From positions 62,001-126,000 of the forward strand of contig JANQLV010000023.1 of assembly GCA_028280415.1 (NCBI GenBank): DNA of 64,000 nt. The letters run 5' to 3'. How positions within the stretch are numbered: the first letter of the stretch is position 1; each line of letters starts with the position of its first letter. This DNA is from Saprospiraceae bacterium. Lineage in GTDB: Bacteria > Bacteroidota > Bacteroidia > Chitinophagales > Saprospiraceae. The notes below the pieces were generated by a model that worked only from the letters and a program-made list of their open reading frames with translations, searched no databases and was not told where the DNA came from. This document shows, in pieces, positions 46,258 to 55,181 of this stretch. Both the position numbers and the translations under genes were made by a program.

Positions 46258-47347
46258 TGATGATCTCCCGCCAGTTTACATCTTTATATACATCTAAAAT
46301 CAGGATAGTCACGACACTTAAGAGAAAAGCAATAAATACCGCTGCAACACAGATAATGCTTCGTTTAGGACGGGATTTATAGATCGGAACTTCTCCTTTT
46401 TCTACCAGAAAGATGGTATTAATATGTGAATTATTAATCGACTCCAATTGCTTTAATCGCTCCTTATCCAAACTCAATTGCTCACTTGCTTCTTCGTGAA
46501 TTTGCTCCAGCAATTCTACCTGTCCTACTCCCTGATTAAATTGATCCAGCAAACTATTTAGCTTGATCAACTGTTGATCCATCCCGCTGACCATTGCATC
46601 AATCATAGCAATTGTATCTCTGGAAATACGCGATTTCTTGGCAAGGATTTCGCGGCGGGCGTTTTCTCTGGCGCGCTTTGCTTCGGCCTGTGCAATTTGC
46701 TGGGCAAGCCCTTCACTCTGGGTCAGCGTATTGTAAACACCATACTGTTTGCGGACTACCTGCATACTGTCACTGAGTAATCCCAGTTCTTTTACTTTAT
46801 CCGCGATTGCCTTTTTATAGGTAGCAATTTTAATTTTTTGATTTTTCTTTACCAGATTTTGCGCAATTTCTTCCACTTTCGCCCGGGCATCATTAACCAT
46901 TTGTGCTGCCAGTTTGGGCTCTTTATCTTCCATTGTAATTTCAATAGCATCATACTTGGTTTTTTGCACATTATAATGTGAGCGAAAAGCTTTTGCTACT
47001 TTGAAGGGTGCCAGTCTGTGTGTGGTATCAATATCGTAATGCTCATAGAGATGATATTTACTGATTAGGTAATTCGCCACTTCACTGGATTCGGCAATGG
47101 TTAAAATACGATCGATATCTTCAGACTCCCCGTAATAATCTCTTTCTCCGGCCTCGATTCCAACGGGTTCAGGCAAGGCCTGATCCGGGCTGGCTGCATA
47201 AAAAGTAGTAAAAGATTCGTAGTAATCATCGAGGAACAAGGAGATTGCAATGGCTCCCACTCCGGTAATAGCACAGACGAGAAAAATTTGTTTTTTCCAT
47301 TTGAAAAGCGTCTTCAGTACTCCTAAAAGATTGTCTTTATGTTCCAT
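46247..47347 (-). CDS. Wzz-type chain-length determinant / polysaccharide co-polymerase
   Basis: The 366-residue protein has two membrane helices, at about residues 19-37 (FLVCAITGVGAIAISLFL) and 333-355 (IICVAAVFIAFLLSVVTILI), flanking a large periplasmic coiled-coil domain rich in Lys, Glu and Gln. A proline-containing motif precedes the second helix (VPIYKSRPKRSIIC), as is usual for Wzz. It sets polymer length by interacting with the Wzy polymerase encoded in the overlapping downstream gene. There is no C-terminal tyrosine kinase domain. Confidence 0.88.
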   Translation of the reverse strand: MEHKDNLLGVLKTLFKWKKQIFLVCAITGVGAIAISLFLDDYYESFTTFYAASPDQALPEPVGIEAGERDYYGESEDIDRILTIAESSEVANYLISKYHLYEHYDIDTTHRLAPFKVAKAFRSHYNVQKTKYDAIEITMEDKEPKLAAQMVNDARAKVEEIAQNLVKKNQKIKIATYKKAIADKVKELGLLSDSMQVVRKQYGVYNTLTQSEGLAQQIAQAEAKRARENARREILAKKSRISRDTIAMIDAMVSGMDQQLIKLNSLLDQFNQGVGQVELLEQIHEEASEQLSLDKERLKQLESINNSHINTIFLVEKGEVPIYKSRPKRSIICVAAVFIAFLLSVVTILILDVYKDVNWREIINAK

Positions 47348-47426
47348 TTATTAAAAATATTTAAAACCGACTCACCTTATTGCGGTGAGCTAAAATTTCC
47401 GCGCAAAATTATAAAAAAAACCAAGC

Positions 47427-48872
47427 TCATTTTCCAAAATCACTCTTGAATTGGTAAATGGCGCTAATATCAATAAGTTTGAAAATCAGAGCCAGTACCA
47501 AACCTCCCGTTACATTGATAAAAAAATTGTACTTCCAGTCAAAATCAGAGTAATTATACAGCAAATAACTCAACAGGATAAATACGACCATAAAGCTGAT
47601 TATTTTTCCTACAATTTGGTAATCAACTTTCAATCGAAACATCTTAAGGATCAGGGCTATTTCTGCAAAGAGGACAAAATACTGTGTTACTACCGTTACC
47701 AGCGCCGCCCCTTCTGCTTTCATTTTAAAAATGAAAAAATAATTGAATACAATATTCAGGAGGACTCCTATCAGAAAAATTTTGTTGAGTTTCATCAAAG
47801 CACCATTAGCTGTCAGCAGGGTTCCAAAAATATGTATCCCGCTAATAGCTATAAAACTGATCATGAGGTATTGCAAAATTGTCCCCCAATACGGCGTTGC
47901 TTCGACATACAGTAAATTCATAATATCAACGCTGTAAAAAAAAGTAGCTATTGCAAGGCTGATTGCGCCTCCCCAGATAAGGAGAATACTGAACCGCAAA
48001 AGTGATTTAACAGACTCTTTGGCTTTAATCATTCTCGAAAACATCGGAAGAAGCAAACCGGCAAAGAGAAAGCCAACCATGTTTCCGGCATCCAGCAGAC
48101 GAAAAGCAGAAGCATATACGCCAGCTTCATAAGGTCCATCCGGCAATAATCGTTCAATCATCACACCATCGATCCGGGTATAAGCCATCATCAGGAATAC
48201 AACCAATGCAAAGGGATAGCTTTCTTTTAGAATTAGTTTTAAAAAGACGGGCTTGAAGCGAAACCGGATTTTACTGATTTTTTTATAAATAATTCCAAAA
48301 GCAATAGCCGCTGTAATCAGCAAAGCCAGGGTTTGACCATATATGAAGTACTCAATCGTAAAATGCTCTTTAAATGGTGATACCCAAAGTAAGATCCCGA
48401 TAAAAAAGATCATCAATAATTTGTCGAGTGCCGATAACACGCTATCCATCCGGTACATCGCAAGTCCCGATATATTCGACCGCAAATATAGAATCAAGGA
48501 TATGAATATCTGATTGACTGCAATAAATAATATAAGATGAAAATGCGTCCGGTATCCGGCGATCCAGGCTACCAAAAAGGTAAGCAGAATGAAAAACAAG
48601 CCTAAAAAGCATTTTAGTACGAGTATATTTGGCAGGTACTTTTCGAGTAGATGCCCATGCCGGGCGATGTTTCGATTATTGAAACCGTGAATACCAAAAT
48701 CATTGAATATTTGCAGTAGATAGGTAAAATTGAGCAGGGCAAAATACGTTCCGTAAGAATCAACTCCCACCACGTTTTGAACCGTCCGGTCAATGCCGAA
48801 AATAAAAAAGGGTTTGATCAGGAGGTTGATCGATATCAGAAATGCGATATTGATTAGAAACTCACGGTTCAT
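47427..48872 (-). CDS. Oligosaccharide flippase (Wzx-like)
   Basis: The 481-residue protein has 12 to 14 hydrophobic segments of the polysaccharide-biosynthesis MOP-superfamily type, beginning NIAFLISINLLIKPFFIFG and with the VVGVDSYGTYFALLNFTYLL block common to Wzx. It flips lipid-linked repeat units to the outer face of the inner membrane. It is the first gene of the minus-strand polysaccharide locus and has its own candidate promoter 37 bases upstream. Confidence 0.9.
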   Translation of the reverse strand: MNREFLINIAFLISINLLIKPFFIFGIDRTVQNVVGVDSYGTYFALLNFTYLLQIFNDFGIHGFNNRNIARHGHLLEKYLPNILVLKCFLGLFFILLTFLVAWIAGYRTHFHLILFIAVNQIFISLILYLRSNISGLAMYRMDSVLSALDKLLMIFFIGILLWVSPFKEHFTIEYFIYGQTLALLITAAIAFGIIYKKISKIRFRFKPVFLKLILKESYPFALVVFLMMAYTRIDGVMIERLLPDGPYEAGVYASAFRLLDAGNMVGFLFAGLLLPMFSRMIKAKESVKSLLRFSILLIWGGAISLAIATFFYSVDIMNLLYVEATPYWGTILQYLMISFIAISGIHIFGTLLTANGALMKLNKIFLIGVLLNIVFNYFFIFKMKAEGAALVTVVTQYFVLFAEIALILKMFRLKVDYQIVGKIISFMVVFILLSYLLYNYSDFDWKYNFFINVTGGLVLALIFKLIDISAIYQFKSDFGK

Positions 48873-48915
48873 ATCTAAAGCTGGTACAACAGTCTTGTCA
48901 TCTTCAAAGGTTCGG

Positions 48916-48923
48916 CAAAGATA
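48916..48923 (-). promoter_or_regulatory. Likely -7 element of the polysaccharide operon
   Basis: On the minus strand TATCTTTG fits TAnnTTTG exactly. The predicted start is about 37 bases before the wzx-like ATG. A -33 element at the best spacing is not obvious. Confidence 0.35.
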
Positions 48924-49167
48924 GCTATTCCAACGGTAAAGCTGTATTTCCCAGACTTATAACTTGATTCTGTTTCCGGAATTGTTCCCGACAGGGAATT
49001 TAATGGTTTTATATCAGGCTCCGGATATCCGACAGCTTTTAGTAAAAGCCTTCATTCCCACGAAGGTAGTATAATGTAAACAGGAATCTTTAAGTGCATC
49101 AATTACCAGAAAGGAATTCAGCCTGTTATTAAAATCGTTCCGCAGTCTCTGGGAGTTTACAAAACGG

Positions 49168-49638
49168 CTAACTCCTGACTGTTCCGGTATCTTCTATTTT
49201 AAAAGAAATGGATTTTACTCCGGGGAGAGCATCAACCCGCATATATTGCTCAATAGTGAACGTATGCTTACCTAAAGCATTAAAAAATGCTCCCTGCTGA
49301 ATAGGAATCCTGAAATTGCACCATTCACTATTACAATCCCCAAACCAAACCCCGATTTTATTCGCCATTTCGAGGGAAACCCGTTCACTAATCCGTTTCC
49401 CGGAAGGGAATTGAGTATGGATCATCACATACATATTCTGATTGGGAAATTCGGTAGAATGCTCAATATCGAGGTATAGGTTATATATTTTCAGAGAGTC
49501 TACGATATTGACTTCAAAATTAAGGGTATCTGCATATGTCCACTTCTGTTGCTCAATTTCATACGTCTTATCTAAAATATAATCAGGACCGCAGCTTAGC
49601 AAAAAAAGCAGAGAAAAGAGCAGAAAACCTTTATGCAT
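49168..49638 (-). CDS. gldH: Gliding motility lipoprotein GldH
   Basis: GldH is an outer-membrane-associated lipoprotein needed for Bacteroidota gliding and for the function of the linked type IX secretion system. The 156-residue form has a lipoprotein signal (MHKGFLLFSLLFLLSC) and the family's beta-sandwich with YNLYLDIEHSTEFPNQNMYV and a late IEQYMRVDALPGVKSISF. I chose the ATG at 49638 since the longer frame from 49680 adds 14 residues before the signal peptide. It lies after dnaJ with a short gap and may share its transcript. Confidence 0.88.
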   Translation of the reverse strand: MHKGFLLFSLLFLLSCGPDYILDKTYEIEQQKWTYADTLNFEVNIVDSLKIYNLYLDIEHSTEFPNQNMYVMIHTQFPSGKRISERVSLEMANKIGVWFGDCNSEWCNFRIPIQQGAFFNALGKHTFTIEQYMRVDALPGVKSISFKIEDTGTVRS

Positions 49639-49715
49639 ATAGTGAAAATTAGATTGAGTGGATAAAAAGAACGAAGTCATAACGCAAAAACGCTATGACT
49701 TCATATAATATGCTA

Positions 49716-50873
49716 CTAATTAAAAAAGTCCTTCATCCGGTCGAAGAATCCTTTATCTTCCTTGCCCGGTTTCGGAGTAAAATTGGGCATACTCCGTAAT
49801 TTTTCCAGAAGTTTTCTTTCCTCATCATTGAGTTTCTTCGGCGTCCAGATATTCACATGGATCAGCTGATCGCCCTTACCGTAGCTCTGTACGGCCGGCA
49901 GGCCCTTACCTTTGAGCCGGAAAATTTTTCCGCTTTGCGTACCCGCGGGCACTTTCACTTTAACTTTTCCATTGATCACAGGCACTTCAACAGAAGTACC
50001 CAGCGCAGCGTCTGCAAAGTTGAGGAACAACTCATAAATCACATTCATCCCTTCTCGCTGCAAATGTTCGTGTTTCTTTTCTTCGATATTGATTAGCAAA
50101 TCACCCGCAGGGCCTCCCTTAGCCCCCGCATTTCCACGACCTCGCATCGATAATTGCATACCTTCTTCCACACCTGCCGGGATTTCTATTTCGATGGTCT
50201 CATCTCCCATTACATTACCATCTCCACGGCAAGTACTGCATTTTGCAGTAATCGTCTCTCCGGCTCCCTGGCAAGTCGGACAGGCCGTAGTCGTTTGCAT
50301 TTGCCCCAGGAAGGTACTTCTCACCTGACGCACATAACCCGAGCCACGACAGGTGCTACAGGTCGTTACGGAATTACTATCCTTGGCTCCGCTGCCTTTA
50401 CAGGTAGTACAAGTTATGCGCTTTTTAACTTTTATTTTCTTGGTAACGCCCTCGGCAATCTCTTCCAGTGTCAAGGCAACTTTGATTCTCAAATTACTTC
50501 CTCGTTGGCCCTTGGATCGTGCTCGGCCACCTCCACGGCCGCCAAAGAAGGATTCAAAAGGACTTCCTCCATCTCCAAAAATATCGCCGAATTGAGCAAA
50601 AATATCGTCCATCGTCATTCCACCCCGGAAACCACCACCGCCATTGTTACTAAGGCCAGCATGCCCGAAACGGTCATAACGCGAACGTTTATCCGGGTCA
50701 TTGAGCACTTCATAAGCCTCTGCTGCTTCTTTGAACTTCTCTTCTGCCGCCTTATCATCCGGGTTGCGATCCGGATGGTATTTCATGGCTACCTTACGGT
50801 AGGCTTTCTTAATTTGATTTCCATCCGCTCCTTTATCAACACCCAATACTTCGTAATAATCTCTTTTTGCCAT
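49716..50873 (-). CDS. dnaJ: Chaperone DnaJ
   Basis: The 385-residue Hsp40 co-chaperone has an intact J domain ([11 protein letters not shown] with the HPD tripeptide), a Gly/Phe-rich linker (about 75-120), a zinc-binding domain with four cysteine pairs ([32 protein letters not shown]) and the C-terminal substrate-binding domains. It stimulates the ATPase of DnaK. It follows grpE by 9 bases, a conserved arrangement. No dnaK is in the window. Confidence 0.97.
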   Translation of the reverse strand: MAKRDYYEVLGVDKGADGNQIKKAYRKVAMKYHPDRNPDDKAAEEKFKEAAEAYEVLNDPDKRSRYDRFGHAGLSNNGGGGFRGGMTMDDIFAQFGDIFGDGGSPFESFFGGRGGGRARSKGQRGSNLRIKVALTLEEIAEGVTKKIKVKKRITCTTCKGSGAKDSNSVTTCSTCRGSGYVRQVRSTFLGQMQTTTACPTCQGAGETITAKCSTCRGDGNVMGDETIEIEIPAGVEEGMQLSMRGRGNAGAKGGPAGDLLINIEEKKHEHLQREGMNVIYELFLNFADAALGTSVEVPVINGKVKVKVPAGTQSGKIFRLKGKGLPAVQSYGKGDQLIHVNIWTPKKLNDEERKLLEKLRSMPNFTPKPGKEDKGFFDRMKDFFN

Positions 50874-50882
50874 GATGTGTAT

Positions 50883-51521
50883 TTACTTACCGACAACCAC
50901 CTTGGCATGCCGGATAATTTTGTCTTTTAATAAATAACCTTTTTCGATGGTATCGAATACTTTCCCCTTCATCTCTTCCGAGGGTGCAGGGATTTCAGTA
51001 ATCGCTTCGTGAATTTCGGGATCGAATACCTCTCCATTGGATTCCATCGCTTCGAGACCTTTCTGATTAAGTACACTGTATAGTTTGTTATAAACCAATG
51101 CTACTCCTTCGCTAAAAATTTCGGTACTATTTTCATCATCTGCATTTTTCTTTGCCCTGTCAAAATCGTCCAGAACAGGTAATAATGCTGACATTGTGTC
51201 TTGTGCTGCGGATTTCATCATCTCCAGTTTTTCTTTCACGGTACGCTTCCGATGATTTTCGAATTCTGCCATCAGACGGAGATATTTGTCTTTCAATTCT
51301 GCAATTTGCTCCTCCTTTTCCGCAATTGTTTGTTTGAGTTGTTCTTCTTTTGAAGGCTTTTTAGAGCGTTTTTTCTGCTTTTTTGCCTTTTCAGAGGTAA
51401 TCTCCTCCTTATTTTCAACAGTTTGCTCTTCGGTCAAAGGGCTAGCGTCCTGATCCTTCTCAAGTAGCTGGTCAGTATTCTTATCCTTTTTGCTCATTAT
51501 GTCTTTTATTTTTTTAAACAT
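50883..51521 (-). CDS. grpE: Nucleotide exchange factor GrpE
   Basis: The 212-residue protein has a very charged N-terminal part (about 1-60, rich in Lys and Glu), a long coiled coil (about 60-105) and the GrpE core with the signature MAEFENHRKRTVKEK, ALLPVLDDFDRAKK and the C-terminal beta part (EAITEIPAPSEEMKGKVFD, VIEKGYLLKDKIIRHAKVVV with I for V at start). It releases ADP from DnaK. It is the first gene of grpE-dnaJ. An in-frame ATG at 51497 is an alternative start. Confidence 0.95.
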   Translation of the reverse strand: MFKKIKDIMSKKDKNTDQLLEKDQDASPLTEEQTVENKEEITSEKAKKQKKRSKKPSKEEQLKQTIAEKEEQIAELKDKYLRLMAEFENHRKRTVKEKLEMMKSAAQDTMSALLPVLDDFDRAKKNADDENSTEIFSEGVALVYNKLYSVLNQKGLEAMESNGEVFDPEIHEAITEIPAPSEEMKGKVFDTIEKGYLLKDKIIRHAKVVVGK

Positions 51522-51588
51522 TAATTTTTCCTACTTACAAATAGATTCAATTTGAAGCATCAATTACTCTGCCATGCCATTATAAGGG

Positions 51589-52113
51589 TCATTTTGTCAG
51601 TTTAGCCTTTAGCATCTTATCGAGTTCTTCAAACGATAGATTGACTCCGATAATCACTCCCTCCGGGTTGATCAGGTATTTTGTCGGGACTTCTTTAACT
51701 CCGTATTGGTTCGCGATTGGTGAATTAAAAAAGCGCAGGCTCGTGGATAAATCCAAAACCTGGTATTTCCAATCGAGTTTGTATTTATTAATCGCTCTCT
51801 CCCAGCGTTTTTGATCCGTTTCTATCGCCACGCCAACAACTTCAAAGTTATTCGCATTATTAAACCTTTTTCCATTGTATTTTTTGTACAAAGCGCGCAT
51901 ATCGTCAAATTCCGCGATACACGGCCCACACCAGCTTCCCCAAAAGTCTATGAGTACATAATTCCCTTGCAAATCTGAAATTTGTTCGTTTTCATTGAGT
52001 GCAAATTCCGGAATCGTTTCGCCATTCACAAATTTAGGTTTCATATAGATATACCGACCAATAAAATAGGCTGCTATCAGTACCGGAATAATCCAGGGAA
52101 CGATCTTTTTCAT
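51589..52113 (-). CDS. TlpA-type thiol-disulfide oxidoreductase
   Basis: The 174-residue protein has one N-terminal membrane anchor (IVPWIIPVLIAAYFIGRYIY) and a periplasmic thioredoxin domain with the active-site motif WCGPC (FWGSWCGPCIAEFDDM) and the cis-Pro loop (GVKEVPTKYLINPEG). It reduces or exchanges disulfides in exported proteins. I took the ATG at 52113, since the longer frame starts with TTG and adds seven unhelpful residues. It lies between grpE and two secreted cyclase-like genes; no link to them is proven. Confidence 0.9.
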   Translation of the reverse strand: MKKIVPWIIPVLIAAYFIGRYIYMKPKFVNGETIPEFALNENEQISDLQGNYVLIDFWGSWCGPCIAEFDDMRALYKKYNGKRFNNANNFEVVGVAIETDQKRWERAINKYKLDWKYQVLDLSTSLRFFNSPIANQYGVKEVPTKYLINPEGVIIGVNLSFEELDKMLKAKLTK

Positions 52114-52367
52114 AAAATGTATTTTTAGATTCAAAAGGGAGTTATCAGGTCAAAACTTTCAAACTAGCAAACACCAATAGCAATACTTTGGTTGATAATT
52201 GTTCCTCATAGCATCTTCAATTTGAAGAAAGCATCTATTCCTTTTTTATCCGATGAAATCATTTGAGCTATTTAAACCAGAACAAATATCGCTTTTAAAT
52301 TGATTAATCGCTTCAATGATGTGGATTATATGCCAAAGCTATCCGGTGCTGGGCATAAGTTTTAAGC

Positions 52368-53540
52368 TTATTGCATATCCTGAATATTGGAAAGAGCAAT
52401 GATGGCGAAAGCTGTAGCCAGAAGCGGGTCATCTTCTTTATTGGCTGCGCCCATGGGATTAAAGAAGCTCCCATTATCCTGTTGTTCTCTTTGGAGTATC
52501 GTTTTGATTTTCGTTTTCCAGTTACCGGAATGTCCCATCGCTTTAAACGCTTCCGCACGAACGGCCAGGTGATAGAATTTCATCACTTCATCCCAGCGCC
52601 CGGGACTATCTTCGGGAATCCCTTCCGGCAGTTCAAGTTGCTTATGGTCAATCAGCCATTTCTCCGCCGCCTCAATATTGGGTTTTGCCAAATCCAGTTC
52701 TAATGCCTTTAATGCCATCAAACCATCACAGGTAGTCGTTGCATAACTTGCAAAAAATAAAGTATCGATCAATGTTCTCGCAAAACCACCTTTGTTGGTT
52801 CCAACGGTTACAGATGAAGCATAAAAGCCTCCATCGAAGACGGTTCGAGTAACTGGATTGTCCGTGCTGTCCTTTTGTAATACTTTTAAAAATTGAAACG
52901 CTTTGGTTTTAGGTTCGTTTGTAAGCAGATTAGCTTGTGCAAGAGCTTCCAGAACCCGGCGCGTATGGGAGAGATCGACATGTCCATGCCTCCCAGGTAT
53001 TAGATTAGTCTCACCAAAGCCCCAGGCACCGTAAGCGGGATGCGTTCTGGTTATACCTCTTTGTTCTGTAAATTGCTGCTTGAGTAAATAATCTCCCATT
53101 TCAGATATCAGCATACTATCCCCAGTATTTCCAAATTGAGATAAAAGCCGGAGCGCGTAGGCTGTCGCATAATTTGGATAATCGACTATGACTGGATTAG
53201 AAAGCCCGAGTCTTCCGTCCTTGATATGATTTCGAATAAAGTCCAGGCCTTTTCGTTTCCTATCTGCCGAATGTTTATACAGCGATTCCGGCACTTCGAG
53301 TAATGACCAAAGAATAAAGGCAGTCAATGATTCTCCCCCTCTTAAAATACTATGCGTTTGGCTATGCCAGCCACCATCTTCTGCTTGTTGCCCCCAGAGA
53401 TAATCACAAGCTTTACGAAGTGTATCTTCTTTTTTAACATTGGTTTCCTGACATCCTCCGACAAACATAAAAAGAGGTAATAAGAAAAGAGGCAACCACT
53501 TCCATTGATTGCCTCCTGTATACTCTTTAGAATAAATCAA
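52368..53540 (-). CDS. Secreted lipoprotein with squalene-cyclase/prenyltransferase-like repeats
   Basis: The 390-residue protein has a hydrophobic signal ending in a lipobox (MFVGGC) and then the alpha-alpha barrel of the squalene-cyclase/prenyltransferase superfamily, with QW-like motifs (WGQQAEDGGWH, QDNGSFFNP). The catalytic DxDD of true squalene-hopene cyclase is not seen, so it is unlikely to cyclise terpenes; a binding role or a thioester-protein-like fold is possible. The start is unclear (TTG at 53540). It is 8 bases after a paralogue-like gene, so the two are co-expressed. Confidence 0.65.
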   Translation of the reverse strand: MIYSKEYTGGNQWKWLPLFLLPLFMFVGGCQETNVKKEDTLRKACDYLWGQQAEDGGWHSQTHSILRGGESLTAFILWSLLEVPESLYKHSADRKRKGLDFIRNHIKDGRLGLSNPVIVDYPNYATAYALRLLSQFGNTGDSMLISEMGDYLLKQQFTEQRGITRTHPAYGAWGFGETNLIPGRHGHVDLSHTRRVLEALAQANLLTNEPKTKAFQFLKVLQKDSTDNPVTRTVFDGGFYASSVTVGTNKGGFARTLIDTLFFASYATTTCDGLMALKALELDLAKPNIEAAEKWLIDHKQLELPEGIPEDSPGRWDEVMKFYHLAVRAEAFKAMGHSGNWKTKIKTILQREQQDNGSFFNPMGAANKEDDPLLATAFAIIALSNIQDMQ

Positions 53541-53548
53541 TTTCGAAA

Positions 53549-54901
53549 TTAATTTTGATTATCTTCAATAATGTCGTTTAAATAAGCGGCATCCCGGTCT
53601 GCGGTCATAGCCATCACTACTGCAGCCGTACAAAATACCGGGCTTGTAATACAATGATGCCCGGTCCAGCTACCATTGGGGTTTTGTGTCTGCGCAAAAA
53701 GATCAGACATCTTAGTAATCCATGCTTCATACTCGGCTTCGTTCCCCGCAGCTACCAGCGACTCACTGGTCATGGCATAACTCAGGTATTCCTCTCCACC
53801 ATTATTTCCAAAACCTGAAAGAACCGCATCATTTTTCAAACTTTCGGTAGAAGCATTATAGGCAGAATATGACCGGGCCAGGCTTTTTGCTTTTTCTTCA
53901 TCGTATTTTTCATTTAAAACACTAAAAGCCACTGCTTCTGCATCTTTCGACCTCCTGTTGACTTTGACATCAGCTTCTTCTAAAACCTTATTGACTTCGG
54001 CAGCATCTTTAGCTGTAGCACGTTGTGTACTGGAATAAGCATAAAGCGGAATCCCCGCAGCAGCTTCCGTTTTAATACCATTCTCATCATAATTTTTAGC
54101 CTGATATTCTTTTGATTTTGTGATAACAACATCGTTGACCTCCCGTCCTTGCTGTTTACTCACTTCCAGAGCATTATTCACCATAGCAGAGTTCAAAACC
54201 GGCGCCCAGCCACCGCCATTCCAACTACCGTCGGCAAGCTGTGTTTTCTCTAGTTTTCCAATACAAACATTAATCGCCTGATCTACTCGCTCATAGAGTT
54301 CGTGATCCATATCCATCATCGCAAAGACTCTGTTAAAAAGTTGCAAAGTCATTGCTACATCGATATTTTCTCCAAGTTTACGCTGCGGTTGGGTTCCTTT
54401 TTGATTGGTAATATTTGAATTGATATCCTCCGAGTTTTCGACTTTCTCAAGTAAATAAGCCAGTGCTTTATTCAAATTGGGTGCAAATGATCCGTTCTCA
54501 AGGGTATGTCCACCACGAATCAGTGCCATTGCTGTAAAAGCTGTCGTAGCCGGATCGGCCTTTACTCTTTTCGGATTGCGATTTTGTTGATTATTGTGAT
54601 TACCGGCGCCCCAACCTCCGTTAGACAACTGGGATTTAGCGAGCCAGCTAAAACTTTTGTGCATAAACCTCGGAATCGCTTTGAAGTCATTATCATCTGT
54701 ATTGACGGCCATAGATTCATAAGCCGTTAATCTTTTCTCTTTTAGTGAGGAAGGCTCGTTTTCTTCCTTAGATACTTCCACTTGCTGTTCCAGCTTTTCC
54801 GCTGAGTCCAAAGAAGGTACTTCATTATCACTTTTCCAGATCATTGTCAAAAGAGCCAGTGCAGCCAGTAAAACCAATGCTATTGATATTTTTGTTTTCA
54901 T
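53549..54901 (-). CDS. Exported squalene-cyclase-like repeat protein
   Basis: The 450-residue protein has an N-terminal membrane helix or signal (ISIALVLLAALALLTMIW) followed by an acidic linker (about 28-65) and a helical barrel with several QW-like repeats (SNGGWGAGNHNN, ADGSWNGGGW, PNGSWTGHHC). As in the downstream gene, no DxDD catalytic motif is visible. The family covers terpene cyclases, protein prenyltransferases and complement-like domains; I cannot choose. It is the first gene of a likely two-gene operon, with a distinct promoter region shared with uvrA. Confidence 0.65.
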   Translation of the reverse strand: MKTKISIALVLLAALALLTMIWKSDNEVPSLDSAEKLEQQVEVSKEENEPSSLKEKRLTAYESMAVNTDDNDFKAIPRFMHKSFSWLAKSQLSNGGWGAGNHNNQQNRNPKRVKADPATTAFTAMALIRGGHTLENGSFAPNLNKALAYLLEKVENSEDINSNITNQKGTQPQRKLGENIDVAMTLQLFNRVFAMMDMDHELYERVDQAINVCIGKLEKTQLADGSWNGGGWAPVLNSAMVNNALEVSKQQGREVNDVVITKSKEYQAKNYDENGIKTEAAAGIPLYAYSSTQRATAKDAAEVNKVLEEADVKVNRRSKDAEAVAFSVLNEKYDEEKAKSLARSYSAYNASTESLKNDAVLSGFGNNGGEEYLSYAMTSESLVAAGNEAEYEAWITKMSDLFAQTQNPNGSWTGHHCITSPVFCTAAVVMAMTADRDAAYLNDIIEDNQN

Positions 54902-55141
54902 ATTTTTGCTTTTTATATGATTTATTTAAAGATTAAGCTGAAGCCCATCAATAGGAAGGTAGACTCCGGGCCAAGCTTTTTAGTTCAAGCTCTGTTTTTA
55001 AAAATAAACAATTATTATACGATAAACCATTCGTATCATAAACTTTAACGTATAGCCTCTGTTCTATGTTTTTTAAGGAGATGTTTTTAAAAGCTTCATT
55101 AATTTTCATTTCTATTCCGTTATTTATCAAAAGCGATTGAT

Positions 55142-55149
55142 TAAATTTG
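55142..55149 (+). promoter_or_regulatory. Likely -7 element for uvrA
   Basis: TAAATTTG fits TAnnTTTG and would start transcription about 26 bases before the ATG at 55182. It therefore supports that start rather than the in-frame ATG at 55137, which lies upstream of the element. Confidence 0.4.
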
Positions 55150-55181
55150 ATCCTTCTAAAAAGCGATTCTTAATTCTAAAT

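Noticed and set aside
50154-50930. Plus-strand open frame of 258 codons
   Set aside because: Antisense shadow of dnaJ and the grpE end; low-complexity Ser/Thr-rich product.
54948-55130. 60-codon minus-strand frame between the cyclase-like operon and uvrA
   Set aside because: Short, no family, and located in the divergent promoter region; kept out for lack of support.
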